Source: JAFGNW01 sp964618515 (GTDB lineage Bacteria; Zixibacteria; MSB-5A5; GN15; FEB-12). From it: 56,801 bases of DNA. The notes below the pieces were generated by a model. That model searched no databases. It worked only from the letters and a program-made list of their open reading frames with translations, and was not told where the DNA came from. The stretch is from contig CAZUAS010000005.1 of the NCBI GenBank assembly GCA_964618515.1, positions 1 through 56,801 of the forward strand. Direction: 5' to 3'. The position numbers and the translations under genes were made by a program. The number at the start of each line of letters is the position of its first letter. The first letter of the stretch is position 1. Shown here piece by piece: positions 1-7,767 of the stretch.

Positions 1-47
1 GAGATGGAATCTCGTGACTGGAGTTCAGACGTGTGCTCTTCCGATCT
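1..47 (+). other. Illumina adapter and index left in the assembly
   Basis: Bases 14-47 match the TruSeq read-2 adapter (starts GTGACTGGAGTTC, ends CTCTTCCGATCT). Bases 1-5 (GAGAT) are the end of the P7 arm and 6-13 (GGAATCTC) sit where an 8-base i7 index belongs. This is library sequence, not genome. It translates in frame into the first gene as a peptide containing RDWSSDVCSSDL, so that N-terminus is not real. Confidence 0.97.
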
Positions 48-660
48 CCGGACAATTTTTGACCTGCCGGAAATTAATCCCGAAGAAAGACAACTGGGTA
101 TCGGCGGACCGGGTTCGCAAACTTATCCAAAAATGACATCCTCGCAGAAGCTGGCTTATGCTACCGAGGTAGAAGTTGACCGTCTTTTGAAACTTTCACA
201 GTTTGAACTGGAAAAATACGAGGATGTTGAGAACCTACTGAAGGATTTCAAAGACCGGCTTGACCATACACCCTCCATCTGGCCTGTTAAAGGTTGGTTT
301 TCATGCGGTTACGGTATGAGAAATGATCCCTTTACCGGCTACCGCACCATGCATCTGGGGGTTGATATTGCTAATCATATTGGTACGCCGGTAGTGGCTA
401 CCGCCAATGGTATTGTCAAACAAATCGGCCAGGTAGGTAATATGGGCCGGATGATTACAATTGACCATGGTTATGGTTTTGTTACCCGGTACGGTCACCT
501 TTCGAAATTTAACGTGACAAAAGGGCAGCGGGTAACCCGCGGGGAAGTGATTGGTTTTATGGGTAATAGCGGAAAAACTACCGGTCCACATTTGCATTAT
601 GAGGTTTGGCGCAACGGCCAGGCTAAAAATCCCATGAATTTCATCTTGAACAACCTCTAA
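48..660 (+). CDS. M23 (LytM) family peptidase, 3' part
   Basis: This is a zinc endopeptidase of the LytM/M23 family, expected to cut peptidoglycan cross-links or activate amidases outside the inner membrane. Only the C-terminal part is present because the contig begins in adapter at base 48. The open frame that reaches back to base 4 is adapter-derived. About 75 residues of a possible coiled segment precede the domain. The domain keeps the zinc and catalytic residues: HLGVD (bases about 352-366), the His of YGHLS, and the HLH pair (about 589-597). The gene ends at 660 and a terminator follows. The missing 5' part probably encodes a membrane anchor or signal peptide and more coiled coil, as is usual for the family, but this cannot be seen. 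Confidence 0.92.
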
Positions 661-684
661 AAAAAATTCCTTAAATTTCACAAC

Positions 685-710
685 CGCCTTCGGGCGTTTT
701 TTTTATTTTT
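685..710 (+). terminator. Rho-independent terminator after the M23 peptidase
   Basis: A 4-bp GC stem (CGCC/GGCG) closed by a stable TTCG tetraloop is followed at once by eight T and then more T-rich sequence, 25 bases after the peptidase stop codon. Confidence 0.7.
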
Positions 711-751
711 TATAATATAAAACAATTTAGACCGATTTAATCTATTTTTGC

Positions 752-779
752 TTGACAGGGGTGTTTTTAATATTAGATT
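752..779 (+). promoter_or_regulatory. Putative sigma-70-type promoter of the ECF sigma gene
   Basis: A perfect -35 TTGACA (752-757) is followed after 16 bases by TAGATT (774-779). It lies 60 bases before the sigma factor start and after the preceding terminator. The -10 is only a 4/6 match, so the assignment is tentative. Confidence 0.45.
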
Positions 780-838
780 GTGGAGGAACTTAATCCAGTT
801 TGAAGCGTTTAATAAAGTAAATTACGGTTCAAATAATT

Positions 839-1471
839 ATGAAAAAAAATATCAAACTACAACCTTTAAAGATAAATTCTCCGCTCATTGACGAGGACGA
901 ATCCGAGGTCAAGCAACTCATAGTCAGGATTAAAGACGGTGAGAAAGCGGCTTTTTCGGAACTGGTCCGGCGTTATCGAAACCAGGTAGCTTCGCTGGCT
1001 TACAAGGTGGTCAATGATTATGATGAGGCGGCCGATGTTACGCAGATTGTATTCATTAAGATGTTCAAAAATATCTGGCGTTATGACGACCGCAAAAAAT
1101 TCTATACCTGGTTATACCGCATAACCATCAACGCTTCCATTGATTATGTCCGCAAGCATCATCGCCATCGGATGGAATCAATTGATAATCTGACGGACAG
1201 TTTTGAAAACATCATAAGTGACCCTGAAACTGCCTATCGGCGGCAGCAGATAAGCGAATATATCAACAGGGCGGCGCATACTCTCAATGACAAGCAATTA
1301 TCGGCTTTTACGCTAAGGGATATCGAAGGATGCAAAGTGGATGATGTTGCGGATATCATGAATATGCCGGTAGCCACCGTACGTTGGTATCTGCATCGCG
1401 CCCGCACCAAGATTCGTAAAGAACTGACTCGTAATTGTCCTCATCTGCTTATAATGATGGGCATTAAATAG
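839..1471 (+). CDS. RNA polymerase sigma factor, ECF (RpoE-like)
   Basis: A 210-residue sigma-70 family protein of the extracytoplasmic-function type. Region 2 lies at about residues 40-105, with the segment DVTQIVFIKMFKNIWRY typical of core binding and -10 recognition. Region 4 (about 135-195) ends with a helix-turn-helix, VADIMNMPVATVRWYLHRAR. A 25-residue N-terminal stretch before region 2 is longer than usual. No anti-sigma gene is adjacent. The next gene, 39 bases downstream on the same strand, is a copper ATPase. Co-transcription is possible, but the regulon cannot be read from the sequence. Confidence 0.95.
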   Translation: MKKNIKLQPLKINSPLIDEDESEVKQLIVRIKDGEKAAFSELVRRYRNQVASLAYKVVNDYDEAADVTQIVFIKMFKNIWRYDDRKKFYTWLYRITINASIDYVRKHHRHRMESIDNLTDSFENIISDPETAYRRQQISEYINRAAHTLNDKQLSAFTLRDIEGCKVDDVADIMNMPVATVRWYLHRARTKIRKELTRNCPHLLIMMGIK

Positions 1472-1510
1472 TCTTTTGCCTTATTAAATATAAATTCGTA
1501 TAGTTTTATT

Positions 1511-3715
1511 ATGCCTGTAACTGATAAAGTGACCTTAAAAATCGAAGGCATGCATTGTGCCGGTTGTGTCCGGAATATCGAGCAGGGAGTCAAGACTCTG
1601 GCGGGGGTTGAAGAGTCCCGGGTGAACCTGGCCACCGGTTCGGCCGTAGTTGTTTTTCAAAAAGATAAAATCGACCGGGAAGGAATAATCAGGCATATCA
1701 CCAAGCTGGGTTATAAAGCGCTGCCCGGAACCCCAGATGTGATGATTTCCAATGACCGCGAACTGGAAACAAATCGCAAAAATTTTTATCTTGCCGCGGG
1801 ATTATCTGTCCCGTTGATGGTTTTGGCCATGTGGCCCATGTTGGCGGATGGGTTCATCCATTCTTTCAGAATTGACGGGCTGGTGCAGGCTATTTTAGCT
1901 GGAGGGGTGCTTGTTGCTGCCGGACGCGGTATTATCGGTGATGCTTTTAGACAAGCCCGTCATCTGAAAGCCAATATGAATTCTCTCATTACCCTGGGTA
2001 CGCTGACCGCTTTCAGCTGGAGTCTTTATTTGCTTATTACTGTAGCCTCGGGCGACGCGGAACCGTTTTATTTCGATTCCGTGGGAATGATTATTACATT
2101 AATTTTACTTGGTCGCTGGCTGGAAGCCCGTTCCAGGGGAAAAGCCGGTGAGGCGATCCGAGCTCTTTTAAATCTGCGGCCTTCCAAAACGACCCTGATA
2201 CTTAACGATGTTGAAAGGGAGATTGAGACGACTATGGTTCGTCCGGGAATGGTCCTTCTCATAAAAGCCGGTGAACGAGTGGCGGCTGACGGTGAGGTGG
2301 TTGAAAACAATCCAAGTCTCGATGAATCGATGCTGACCGGGGAAGCGGTTCCGGTGGAGAAAAAAGTCGGCGATAAGGTTATTGGAGGTTCCCTTAACAA
2401 TAATATACCTTTTAAAATGAAAGTAACCGCTACCGGTCAGGAGAGTTTTTTGGCGCAGGTAATAAAGCTGGTTACCGAAGCCCAGGAGAAAAAAGCCCCC
2501 GTGCAAAAACTGGCTGACCGGGTGGCGGGCATATTTGTTCCGATTGTAATCATACTGGCGGCGATAACCTTTTCGGTCTGGTATTGGCTGGCTCCGGACA
2601 GCCCCATGCTTATAAAAAGTGTAGTATCGGTACTTATTATTGCCTGTCCCTGCGCTCTGGGTCTGGCTACGCCAACGGCAATCTTAGCCGGGACCGGCCG
2701 CGCAGCCAGGGAAGGGATAATTATTCGCGGGGGCGACATCCTCGAGAAACTGGCTAAAATCAATATGGTCGTTTTTGATAAAACCGGAACCTTGACCTAT
2801 GGCGAGCTGGAAGTAACGGGGATTAAAGCTTTCGGTACGCTTTCGGAAAAGGAAATTCTTCGACTGGCGGCTTCGGTTGAGTGCCAATCGGAACATCCCT
2901 TGGCTGAAGCTATTGTCCGGTCATGGGAGAATTCATCAAGTAAAAAGTTGCCGGTTGACAACGTGCAGACCAGGCCGGGTTACGGGATGGTGGCTCATTA
3001 TGATGGTCACCTGGTCGTTATTGGCAACAAGGCTCTTATGGAGTCTGAGAATGTCAGGTTTGGACTATCGTTAGCCGAAGCCGAGCTGGAGATGGAGCAG
3101 GGGAAAACCGTGGTTTTTGTCGCCCTGGACAACAGCGTCCAGGGGATAATTTCACTAGCCGACCGTCTTCGCGGCGACGCTCGAGAGATTATTGATAATC
3201 TGAAACGGGCGCACTTGCAGTTAACCATGCTTTCCGGTGATAACCGGCTGACCGCCAGGGGAGTGGCGGGTTTTTTAGGTCTTGACCATTACGAAGCGGA
3301 AATAAAACCTGAACAGAAAAAAGTGATGGTCGAATCCTTTCGTAAAGCCGGTTACCAGGTGGCGATGGTTGGAGATGGAATTAATGATGCCCCGGCGCTG
3401 GCTGTGGCGGATGTCGGTATTGCAATCGGCAGTGGTACCGATGTTGCTATTGAAGCCGCTGATGTTATTCTGGTTGGCTCCAGCCTGATGGATTTGAAAA
3501 AAATGTTTGACCTATCTCACTTCAGTATGAGAATAATTAAACAGAATCTTTTCTGGGCTTTCATCTATAATATTATCGCTTTGCCGGTCGCCGGCGGACT
3601 TCTCTATCCTCTGTTCGGTTTGACTTTAACCCCTATGCTGGCAGCGCTGGCGATGTCTTTTTCTTCGGTTTTTGTTGTGACCAACGCCCTGAGGCTTAAC
3701 CGCCTGGAATTATGA
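1511..3715 (+). CDS. copA: Cu(I)-translocating P-type ATPase
   Basis: A P1B-type ATPase of 734 residues that exports Cu(I) (or Ag(I)) across the inner membrane. One N-terminal heavy-metal-binding domain carries the CXXC pair C16/C19 (GMHCAGC). The transport site has CPC at 379-381. The phosphorylated Asp is D423 in DKTGTLT, followed by the SEHPLAEA nucleotide-binding HP motif and GDGINDAP (621-628). The last helices contain YN and MSFSS motifs of the Cu(I)-specific subgroup. Length and domain order are normal. It sits 39 bases after an ECF sigma gene. No copper chaperone or CueR-type regulator is visible nearby. Cu(I) specificity is inferred from motifs. Confidence 0.95.
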   Translation: MPVTDKVTLKIEGMHCAGCVRNIEQGVKTLAGVEESRVNLATGSAVVVFQKDKIDREGIIRHITKLGYKALPGTPDVMISNDRELETNRKNFYLAAGLSVPLMVLAMWPMLADGFIHSFRIDGLVQAILAGGVLVAAGRGIIGDAFRQARHLKANMNSLITLGTLTAFSWSLYLLITVASGDAEPFYFDSVGMIITLILLGRWLEARSRGKAGEAIRALLNLRPSKTTLILNDVEREIETTMVRPGMVLLIKAGERVAADGEVVENNPSLDESMLTGEAVPVEKKVGDKVIGGSLNNNIPFKMKVTATGQESFLAQVIKLVTEAQEKKAPVQKLADRVAGIFVPIVIILAAITFSVWYWLAPDSPMLIKSVVSVLIIACPCALGLATPTAILAGTGRAAREGIIIRGGDILEKLAKINMVVFDKTGTLTYGELEVTGIKAFGTLSEKEILRLAASVECQSEHPLAEAIVRSWENSSSKKLPVDNVQTRPGYGMVAHYDGHLVVIGNKALMESENVRFGLSLAEAELEMEQGKTVVFVALDNSVQGIISLADRLRGDAREIIDNLKRAHLQLTMLSGDNRLTARGVAGFLGLDHYEAEIKPEQKKVMVESFRKAGYQVAMVGDGINDAPALAVADVGIAIGSGTDVAIEAADVILVGSSLMDLKKMFDLSHFSMRIIKQNLFWAFIYNIIALPVAGGLLYPLFGLTLTPMLAALAMSFSSVFVVTNALRLNRLEL

Positions 3716-3902
3716 AAATCTTTGTTCGCTCCTATTAAAAATCTCCATTCTTTCTGTGCCAGGGTTAAATAACTGCCGTTGAAATAAAAAAAACTTACTG
3801 GCTTTTTATGGTCAAGAGTCAAAAAGTGTCTGTGCCAAGTTCATTTTCTCCGATAAAAGACGATAAATACTATATTAAAGGAAACTTAAATAAAAATAAT
3901 GG

Positions 3903-4661
3903 ATGACTCTGGTAAAAGAAAAACAACTGATAGCCATTACTAATAAGGAACAGACCGCCCAAAAGGAAATTGACGTCTGGCTGGAGTTTTTTTCGATCTT
4001 CATTCATGATATTGAATCACCCCTGGCGTCGTTGAAATATCTGGTCAAGCTGGTCGAGGAAGGAAAGCTGAATACGTCTAATCGGCTTCACCGTGATATG
4101 GTACGTTCGGCGAAGATTGCCCTGGACAGGGCGGAGAGCATTCTTTATGATATAATGGCGGTAGCCAGGGCAGGAAAAGCCGGTATCCCGGTAACTTTGG
4201 AAATACTAAATCCCGAAAGTATTATTGAAGAGGCGGTAGCTTTGGCTGAGGGTTCGGCCCGGGAGCATAATATCCAGATATCTTATAGTAATGAAATCGA
4301 CCAGCTGAAAGTAAAAGCCGACCAGAAACTTCTGAAACGTGTCCTGGATAATTTATTATATAATGCTATCCGCCATACTCCTTCGGACGGGATTATCAAA
4401 GTTTATACCGAAGCCGAAGAAACCTCTATTTTTATACATGTGAAAGATTCCGGTCCGGGATTGGGAGATATCGAGCCGGATAAATTATTTGAAAAATACG
4501 GTCAGATAGAACTTCGTACCCGGGGAAAACACCGCGGTGTGGGATTGGGTTTGTATTTCTGCAAACTTGCGGCAGTAGGTATGGGGGGAACGATAATGGC
4601 AGATGACCATCCCGACGGAGGGGCGGTTATTTCTATTAAATTAAATAAGGTTGAGGGGTAA
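3903..4661 (+). CDS. Soluble sensor histidine kinase without a sensor domain
   Basis: A 252-residue histidine kinase core. The phosphoacceptor His is H35 in FIHDIESPLASLKYL (HisKA). The ATPase domain has an N box (DNLLYNAIRHTP), G1 (DSGPGLG) and G2 (GVGLGLYF). There is no transmembrane segment and no recognisable PAS or GAF domain, only about 25 residues before the dimerisation helix, so it must take its signal from a partner or the cytoplasm. Its stop codon is one base before the ATG of a CheW-receiver protein, implying one operon and a probable phosphotransfer pair. The start ATG has a weak ribosome site. Confidence 0.9.
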   Translation: MTLVKEKQLIAITNKEQTAQKEIDVWLEFFSIFIHDIESPLASLKYLVKLVEEGKLNTSNRLHRDMVRSAKIALDRAESILYDIMAVARAGKAGIPVTLEILNPESIIEEAVALAEGSAREHNIQISYSNEIDQLKVKADQKLLKRVLDNLLYNAIRHTPSDGIIKVYTEAEETSIFIHVKDSGPGLGDIEPDKLFEKYGQIELRTRGKHRGVGLGLYFCKLAAVGMGGTIMADDHPDGGAVISIKLNKVEG

Positions 4662-4662
4662 A

Positions 4663-5619
4663 ATGAAACTGGATGCCGAATCATATCTTAAAACAGGCTC
4701 TAATGAACTGAGAGTTCTGGAATACAAAGTGGGCAGTTTATCGTTTGGAATAAACATACTTAAAGTCAGTAAGATAGTTCATGAGCTGACCAATTTCATT
4801 CGGGTGCCGGAACTCCACCGGGCGGTCAGTGGAGTTTTCAAGGATATGAATCGTCTGGTGCCGGTGGTCGACCTGGCGGTCCTGTTCAATTTTAAGGAAA
4901 ACGAATTTAAAAGAAATAAGGTTATAGTAACCGAATTTTTCGGGATGCTCACAGGCTTCTGGGTGGAACGTGTCGACTGGATTCACCATTTTCTCTGGGA
5001 AGATGTCATCGACGCCGAGAATGTATTTGCGGGTATTGACCATCGTTATGTCATCGGCATCGTTAAACCCGTCGAAGAGAGAATGGTTCTCATGCTGGAT
5101 TATGAAACTATTCTTCTGGATCTATGTCCGCGACTTCAATCGCATGAATTACGTACTAATAACCTGGAGAAAAAATTCACCGGCAAGCGTATTTTAATTG
5201 CCGAGGATTCGCCCGCAGTACGCCTGATGTTAATTAACGAGATGACCGAACTGGGCTTCGAAGTTGTGGCTTCTTCGGACGGTCTGCAGGCCTGGCAGGC
5301 TTTTTGTGAAAAACCTTTTGACCTGGTAATATCCGACGTTGAAATGCCTCGAATGGACGGTCTGGCTTTAACGCTTAAAATCAGGCAGTCCGATAGGCCT
5401 GACACTCCTGTTATTGTATATTCTTCGATTGGCGATATCGGCATGAAAGCGCGGGCGACATTTTTAAAGGCCGATGCCCACATCACCAAGCTTAACCTGG
5501 ATAATTTGATTGGTACTGCAGACAAATTGCTTCGGGGTGAAAAAGTAATCGACAAGGAACCGGGTAAGGAGTTGGCGGATTTCTCAAATATCGATATGGT
5601 GTCGGTTTCTTCTGATTGA
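4663..5619 (+). CDS. cheV: CheV-type coupling protein (CheW domain plus receiver)
   Basis: A 318-residue chemotaxis-type adaptor. The N-terminal CheW domain (about 15-160) would dock receptors to CheA. The C-terminal receiver (about 175-300) has the acidic pair E181/D182, phosphoacceptor D225 in VISDVEMPRMDG, and the conserved Lys K276. I chose ATG 4663 over an in-frame TTG at 4651 because GAGGGG lies 4 bases upstream of the ATG and the TTG is buried in the preceding gene. It is tightly coupled to the soluble histidine kinase. No other che gene is in the window, so the role in taxis or another signalling array is inferred from the family only. Confidence 0.9.
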   Translation: MKLDAESYLKTGSNELRVLEYKVGSLSFGINILKVSKIVHELTNFIRVPELHRAVSGVFKDMNRLVPVVDLAVLFNFKENEFKRNKVIVTEFFGMLTGFWVERVDWIHHFLWEDVIDAENVFAGIDHRYVIGIVKPVEERMVLMLDYETILLDLCPRLQSHELRTNNLEKKFTGKRILIAEDSPAVRLMLINEMTELGFEVVASSDGLQAWQAFCEKPFDLVISDVEMPRMDGLALTLKIRQSDRPDTPVIVYSSIGDIGMKARATFLKADAHITKLNLDNLIGTADKLLRGEKVIDKEPGKELADFSNIDMVSVSSD

Positions 5620-5696
5620 AGTCGGGGGCATATAGACAATTATCTTATTGAGATTAAACTTTTTATCCTGCAATAACTTAACCGGCTCATTACCAC

Positions 5697-5724
5697 TTGA
5701 CAATTGATCTATAACCGCTAAATT
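5697..5724 (+). promoter_or_regulatory. Putative promoter of pth
   Basis: A perfect -35 TTGACA (5697-5702) with a 16-base spacer to TAAATT (5719-5724). Predicted transcription would start near 5731, right at the base of the hairpin that precedes pth. The -10 is weak. Confidence 0.45.
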
Positions 5725-5732
5725 TAAAGAAA

Positions 5733-5762
5733 GCCTGACCATTTGTCAGGCCATTATTTTTT
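5733..5762 (+). promoter_or_regulatory. Hairpin plus T-rich run abutting the pth start codon
   Basis: A perfect 7-bp stem, GCCTGAC (5733-5739) with GTCAGGC (5745-5751), is followed by CATTATTTTTT and then directly by the pth ATG at 5763. It resembles a rho-independent terminator for the cheV operon. If the promoter at 5697 is real, it would instead be a 5'-terminal stem-loop of the pth mRNA. No Shine-Dalgarno sequence is visible between hairpin and ATG. Confidence 0.6.
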
Positions 5763-6347
5763 ATGATTTCACTGGTATTAGGTTTGGGTAATATTGGGCG
5801 GCGCTACGAAAAAACGCGTCATAATATCGGCTTTGAAGTATTGAATCTGGTTTTTGAGAAACTTGAAGCCCAGCGGCAGAAACCTGTCCGTGAATATGAA
5901 TGGGCGGTAAAAGCTTTAGCTTCCAGAAAAATTATTCTGGCCTGGCCGAAAACCTATATGAATCAAAGTGGTTTGGCAGCTCAGGCGCTTTTGCGACGGG
6001 AAAACCTGGGACCTGCCGATATGCTGGTGGTCGTAGATGATTTCAACCTGCCTTTGGGGCGTTTGCGGTTTCGTGAAGGGGGTTCTGACGGAGGGCATAA
6101 TGGCCTGGAATCGCTTATAACAGTGCTCGGTACCAGAGCCTTTCCCAGGCTTCGGCTGGGTATCGGGCCGATTCCCCCGGGAGAGCTTGATTCCGCCGTC
6201 TTTGTCCTGAGTAAGTTCGGGCGGGGCGAGGTGGCAACGGTAAAAAAAATGGTTGCCTTTGCTGCCGAAGCGGTTATATTTGCCTTACATAATCGCTTGG
6301 AAGAAGCGATGTCGAAATATAATATTAACCCTGCTTTGCCGCAGTAA
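5763..6347 (+). CDS. pth: Peptidyl-tRNA hydrolase
   Basis: Pth releases peptides from peptidyl-tRNAs that drop off the ribosome. The 194-residue protein has the usual length and catalytic set: N10 (GLGNIG), H20 (TRHNIGF), D93 (VVDDFNLP) and N113 (GGHNGL). It precedes the rpsF operon, with 55 bases between. The usual upstream partner rplY/ctc is absent here. The start is fixed by the family's first beta strand (ISLVLGLGN), although there is no clear ribosome site and a strong hairpin lies just upstream. Confidence 0.97.
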   Translation: MISLVLGLGNIGRRYEKTRHNIGFEVLNLVFEKLEAQRQKPVREYEWAVKALASRKIILAWPKTYMNQSGLAAQALLRRENLGPADMLVVVDDFNLPLGRLRFREGGSDGGHNGLESLITVLGTRAFPRLRLGIGPIPPGELDSAVFVLSKFGRGEVATVKKMVAFAAEAVIFALHNRLEEAMSKYNINPALPQ

Positions 6348-6402
6348 CGACATAGGGCAAGGCCGTTTAAACCTTTAACAACGTCCGTAGGGAGGATATT
6401 TA

Positions 6403-6960
6403 GTGCGTATCTACGAAACTACGTTTATCGTCAATCCCCAATCCGATGATTCTACGATTGAAACCAAAGTCAGAACCATTTCGGATTTAATAACCAAGAG
6501 CGGGGGAAAAGTAATTTATGAAAATCGCATTGGCACCCGTCGTCTGGCGTATCCGATTAAACGCCTGACCCAGGGTTACTACACCAGCCTTATTTTCGAA
6601 GCCGAGCCGCCGGTGTTACCGGAAATCGAAAGAACTTACAAGCTGGATGAGTCATACCTGCGGTTTTTGACCATCGTCTATGAAGGCGATATCAACAAAC
6701 TTTTTGAGGTTCGGGAGGAAGCTTCGCATTCCGAAGAACCGCGGGAAAAAACTTTGGAAAGAGGCGACCATCTTCGCGGGCGCCGTCAGGAAAGCCGGTC
6801 GGCGGGAGCTGGCAAGCATGATTTCGACGAAATAAAAGAAGAGCGGAAAGAAGAGATTGAGGATATCGAAGAACCGAGGGACGAAGTGGAAGTCCGTGAT
6901 GAAGCTTTTCAAAAACAGGGTGACGCCAAAATAACTTTCAGCGATGATGATGAGTTATAA
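6403..6960 (+). CDS. rpsF: Ribosomal protein S6 with a long charged C-terminal tail
   Basis: Small-subunit ribosomal protein S6. It starts at GTG 6403, with GGAGG at 6391-6395. Residues 1 to about 100 are the S6 fold (MRIYETTFIV, RRLAYPIKR, GYYTSLIFEA). From about 101 to 185 there is a Glu/Arg/Asp-rich extension with low sequence complexity ending in FSDDDEL. Ordinary S6 is about 95-135 residues, so this tail is unusually long. E. coli S6 also has an acidic tail that is extended by glutamates. The gene heads the rpsF-ssb-rpsR-DUF2232-rplI cluster, the standard S6-SSB-S18 operon in which S6 and S18 are made together to bind each other in the ribosome. Confidence 0.96.
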   Translation: MRIYETTFIVNPQSDDSTIETKVRTISDLITKSGGKVIYENRIGTRRLAYPIKRLTQGYYTSLIFEAEPPVLPEIERTYKLDESYLRFLTIVYEGDINKLFEVREEASHSEEPREKTLERGDHLRGRRQESRSAGAGKHDFDEIKEERKEEIEDIEEPRDEVEVRDEAFQKQGDAKITFSDDDEL

Positions 6961-6992
6961 CGAGCATTGTGCTGACAATCAAGGGAGCCAAA

Positions 6993-7511
6993 TTGGAATT
7001 ACCTTATATTAATAAAGTGGTGATAACCGGTCGCCTGGTGCGAAATCCGGAATTGAGAACGACTAACAACAGCGTTCCGGTATCCAATTTTAAAATTGCC
7101 TGTTATAAAGAATACCTCGATGACCATGGCCAGCCCAAAGAAGAGGTCTGCTATATTGGCATTGCCACCTGGAACGAGCTGGCTGAAAGATGCAACGCGA
7201 AACTGGCCAAAGGTACCGAGGTTCAGGTCGAGGGTGAGCTGAAAAGCCGCCTGCGCCGGAACGAGAACGGAGTGAAACGTTCCTTCGTTGAAATTCGTGC
7301 TGTCAATGTCAGTTTTTTAAACCATGAAGGCGTTCTGGAGAATTTAGGTGAAGGAATTTCAGCCGAAGACGATCGTTCTTATAAAGAAAAAGAAGTCGTT
7401 CCCATCGAAGAAAATAACCCGGAAACGGAGTATGACGTTGAGCCGGAAGAAGCCGTTTCCGACAATGAGTCACAATTTAGCCTGGTAAATGATGAACATG
7501 AAGAATTATAA
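6993..7511 (+). CDS. ssb: Single-stranded DNA-binding protein
   Basis: SSB protects and organises single-stranded DNA in replication and repair. I prefer TTG 6993 because AAGGGAG (6981-6987) lies 5 bases before it and the protein then opens with INKVVITGRLVRNPELR, the normal SSB start. An in-frame GTG at 6969 would add eight residues with no ribosome site. The OB fold covers about residues 1-107 and an acidic, unstructured tail the remaining 65. The tail ends in DEHEEL and lacks the usual DDDIPF-type tip that recruits partner proteins. It lies between rpsF and rpsR, overlapping rpsR. Confidence 0.95.
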   Translation: MELPYINKVVITGRLVRNPELRTTNNSVPVSNFKIACYKEYLDDHGQPKEEVCYIGIATWNELAERCNAKLAKGTEVQVEGELKSRLRRNENGVKRSFVEIRAVNVSFLNHEGVLENLGEGISAEDDRSYKEKEVVPIEENNPETEYDVEPEEAVSDNESQFSLVNDEHEEL

Positions 7512-7767
7512 ACCACGAGAGAAAAAAGTAGTCACTGAATTTACGAACAAACGAAGGAAAAAAATTTGTCGGTTCTGTGAGAACAATATTGATTATATTG
7601 ATTTTAAAGATGACCGTCTGCTGCGGCGATTTGTGACCGAGCGGGGCAAAATTGTGCCCCGTCGTATTTCGGGCAACTGCGCCATACATCAGAGAAAACT
7701 GACAAAAGCCATCAAGCGGGGACGGCATATGGCAATCATGGCTTTTGAAAGTGAGTCGTATCGTTAA
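7489..7767 (+). CDS. rpsR: Ribosomal protein S18 (zinc-binding form)
   Basis: Small-subunit protein S18, partner of S6. The core is typical: CRFCENNIDYIDFKD, LLRRFVTERGKIVPRR and CAIHQRKLTKAIKRGRHMA. The CXXC and CXXH pairs mark the zinc-binding form of S18. The gene overlaps the end of ssb. Several in-frame ATGs (7489, 7492, 7498) are possible starts and none has a strong ribosome site, consistent with translational coupling to ssb. The earliest is given here. The end overlaps the next gene by about 20 bases. Confidence 0.95.
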   Translation: MMNMKNYKPREKKVVTEFTNKRRKKICRFCENNIDYIDFKDDRLLRRFVTERGKIVPRRISGNCAIHQRKLTKAIKRGRHMAIMAFESESYR

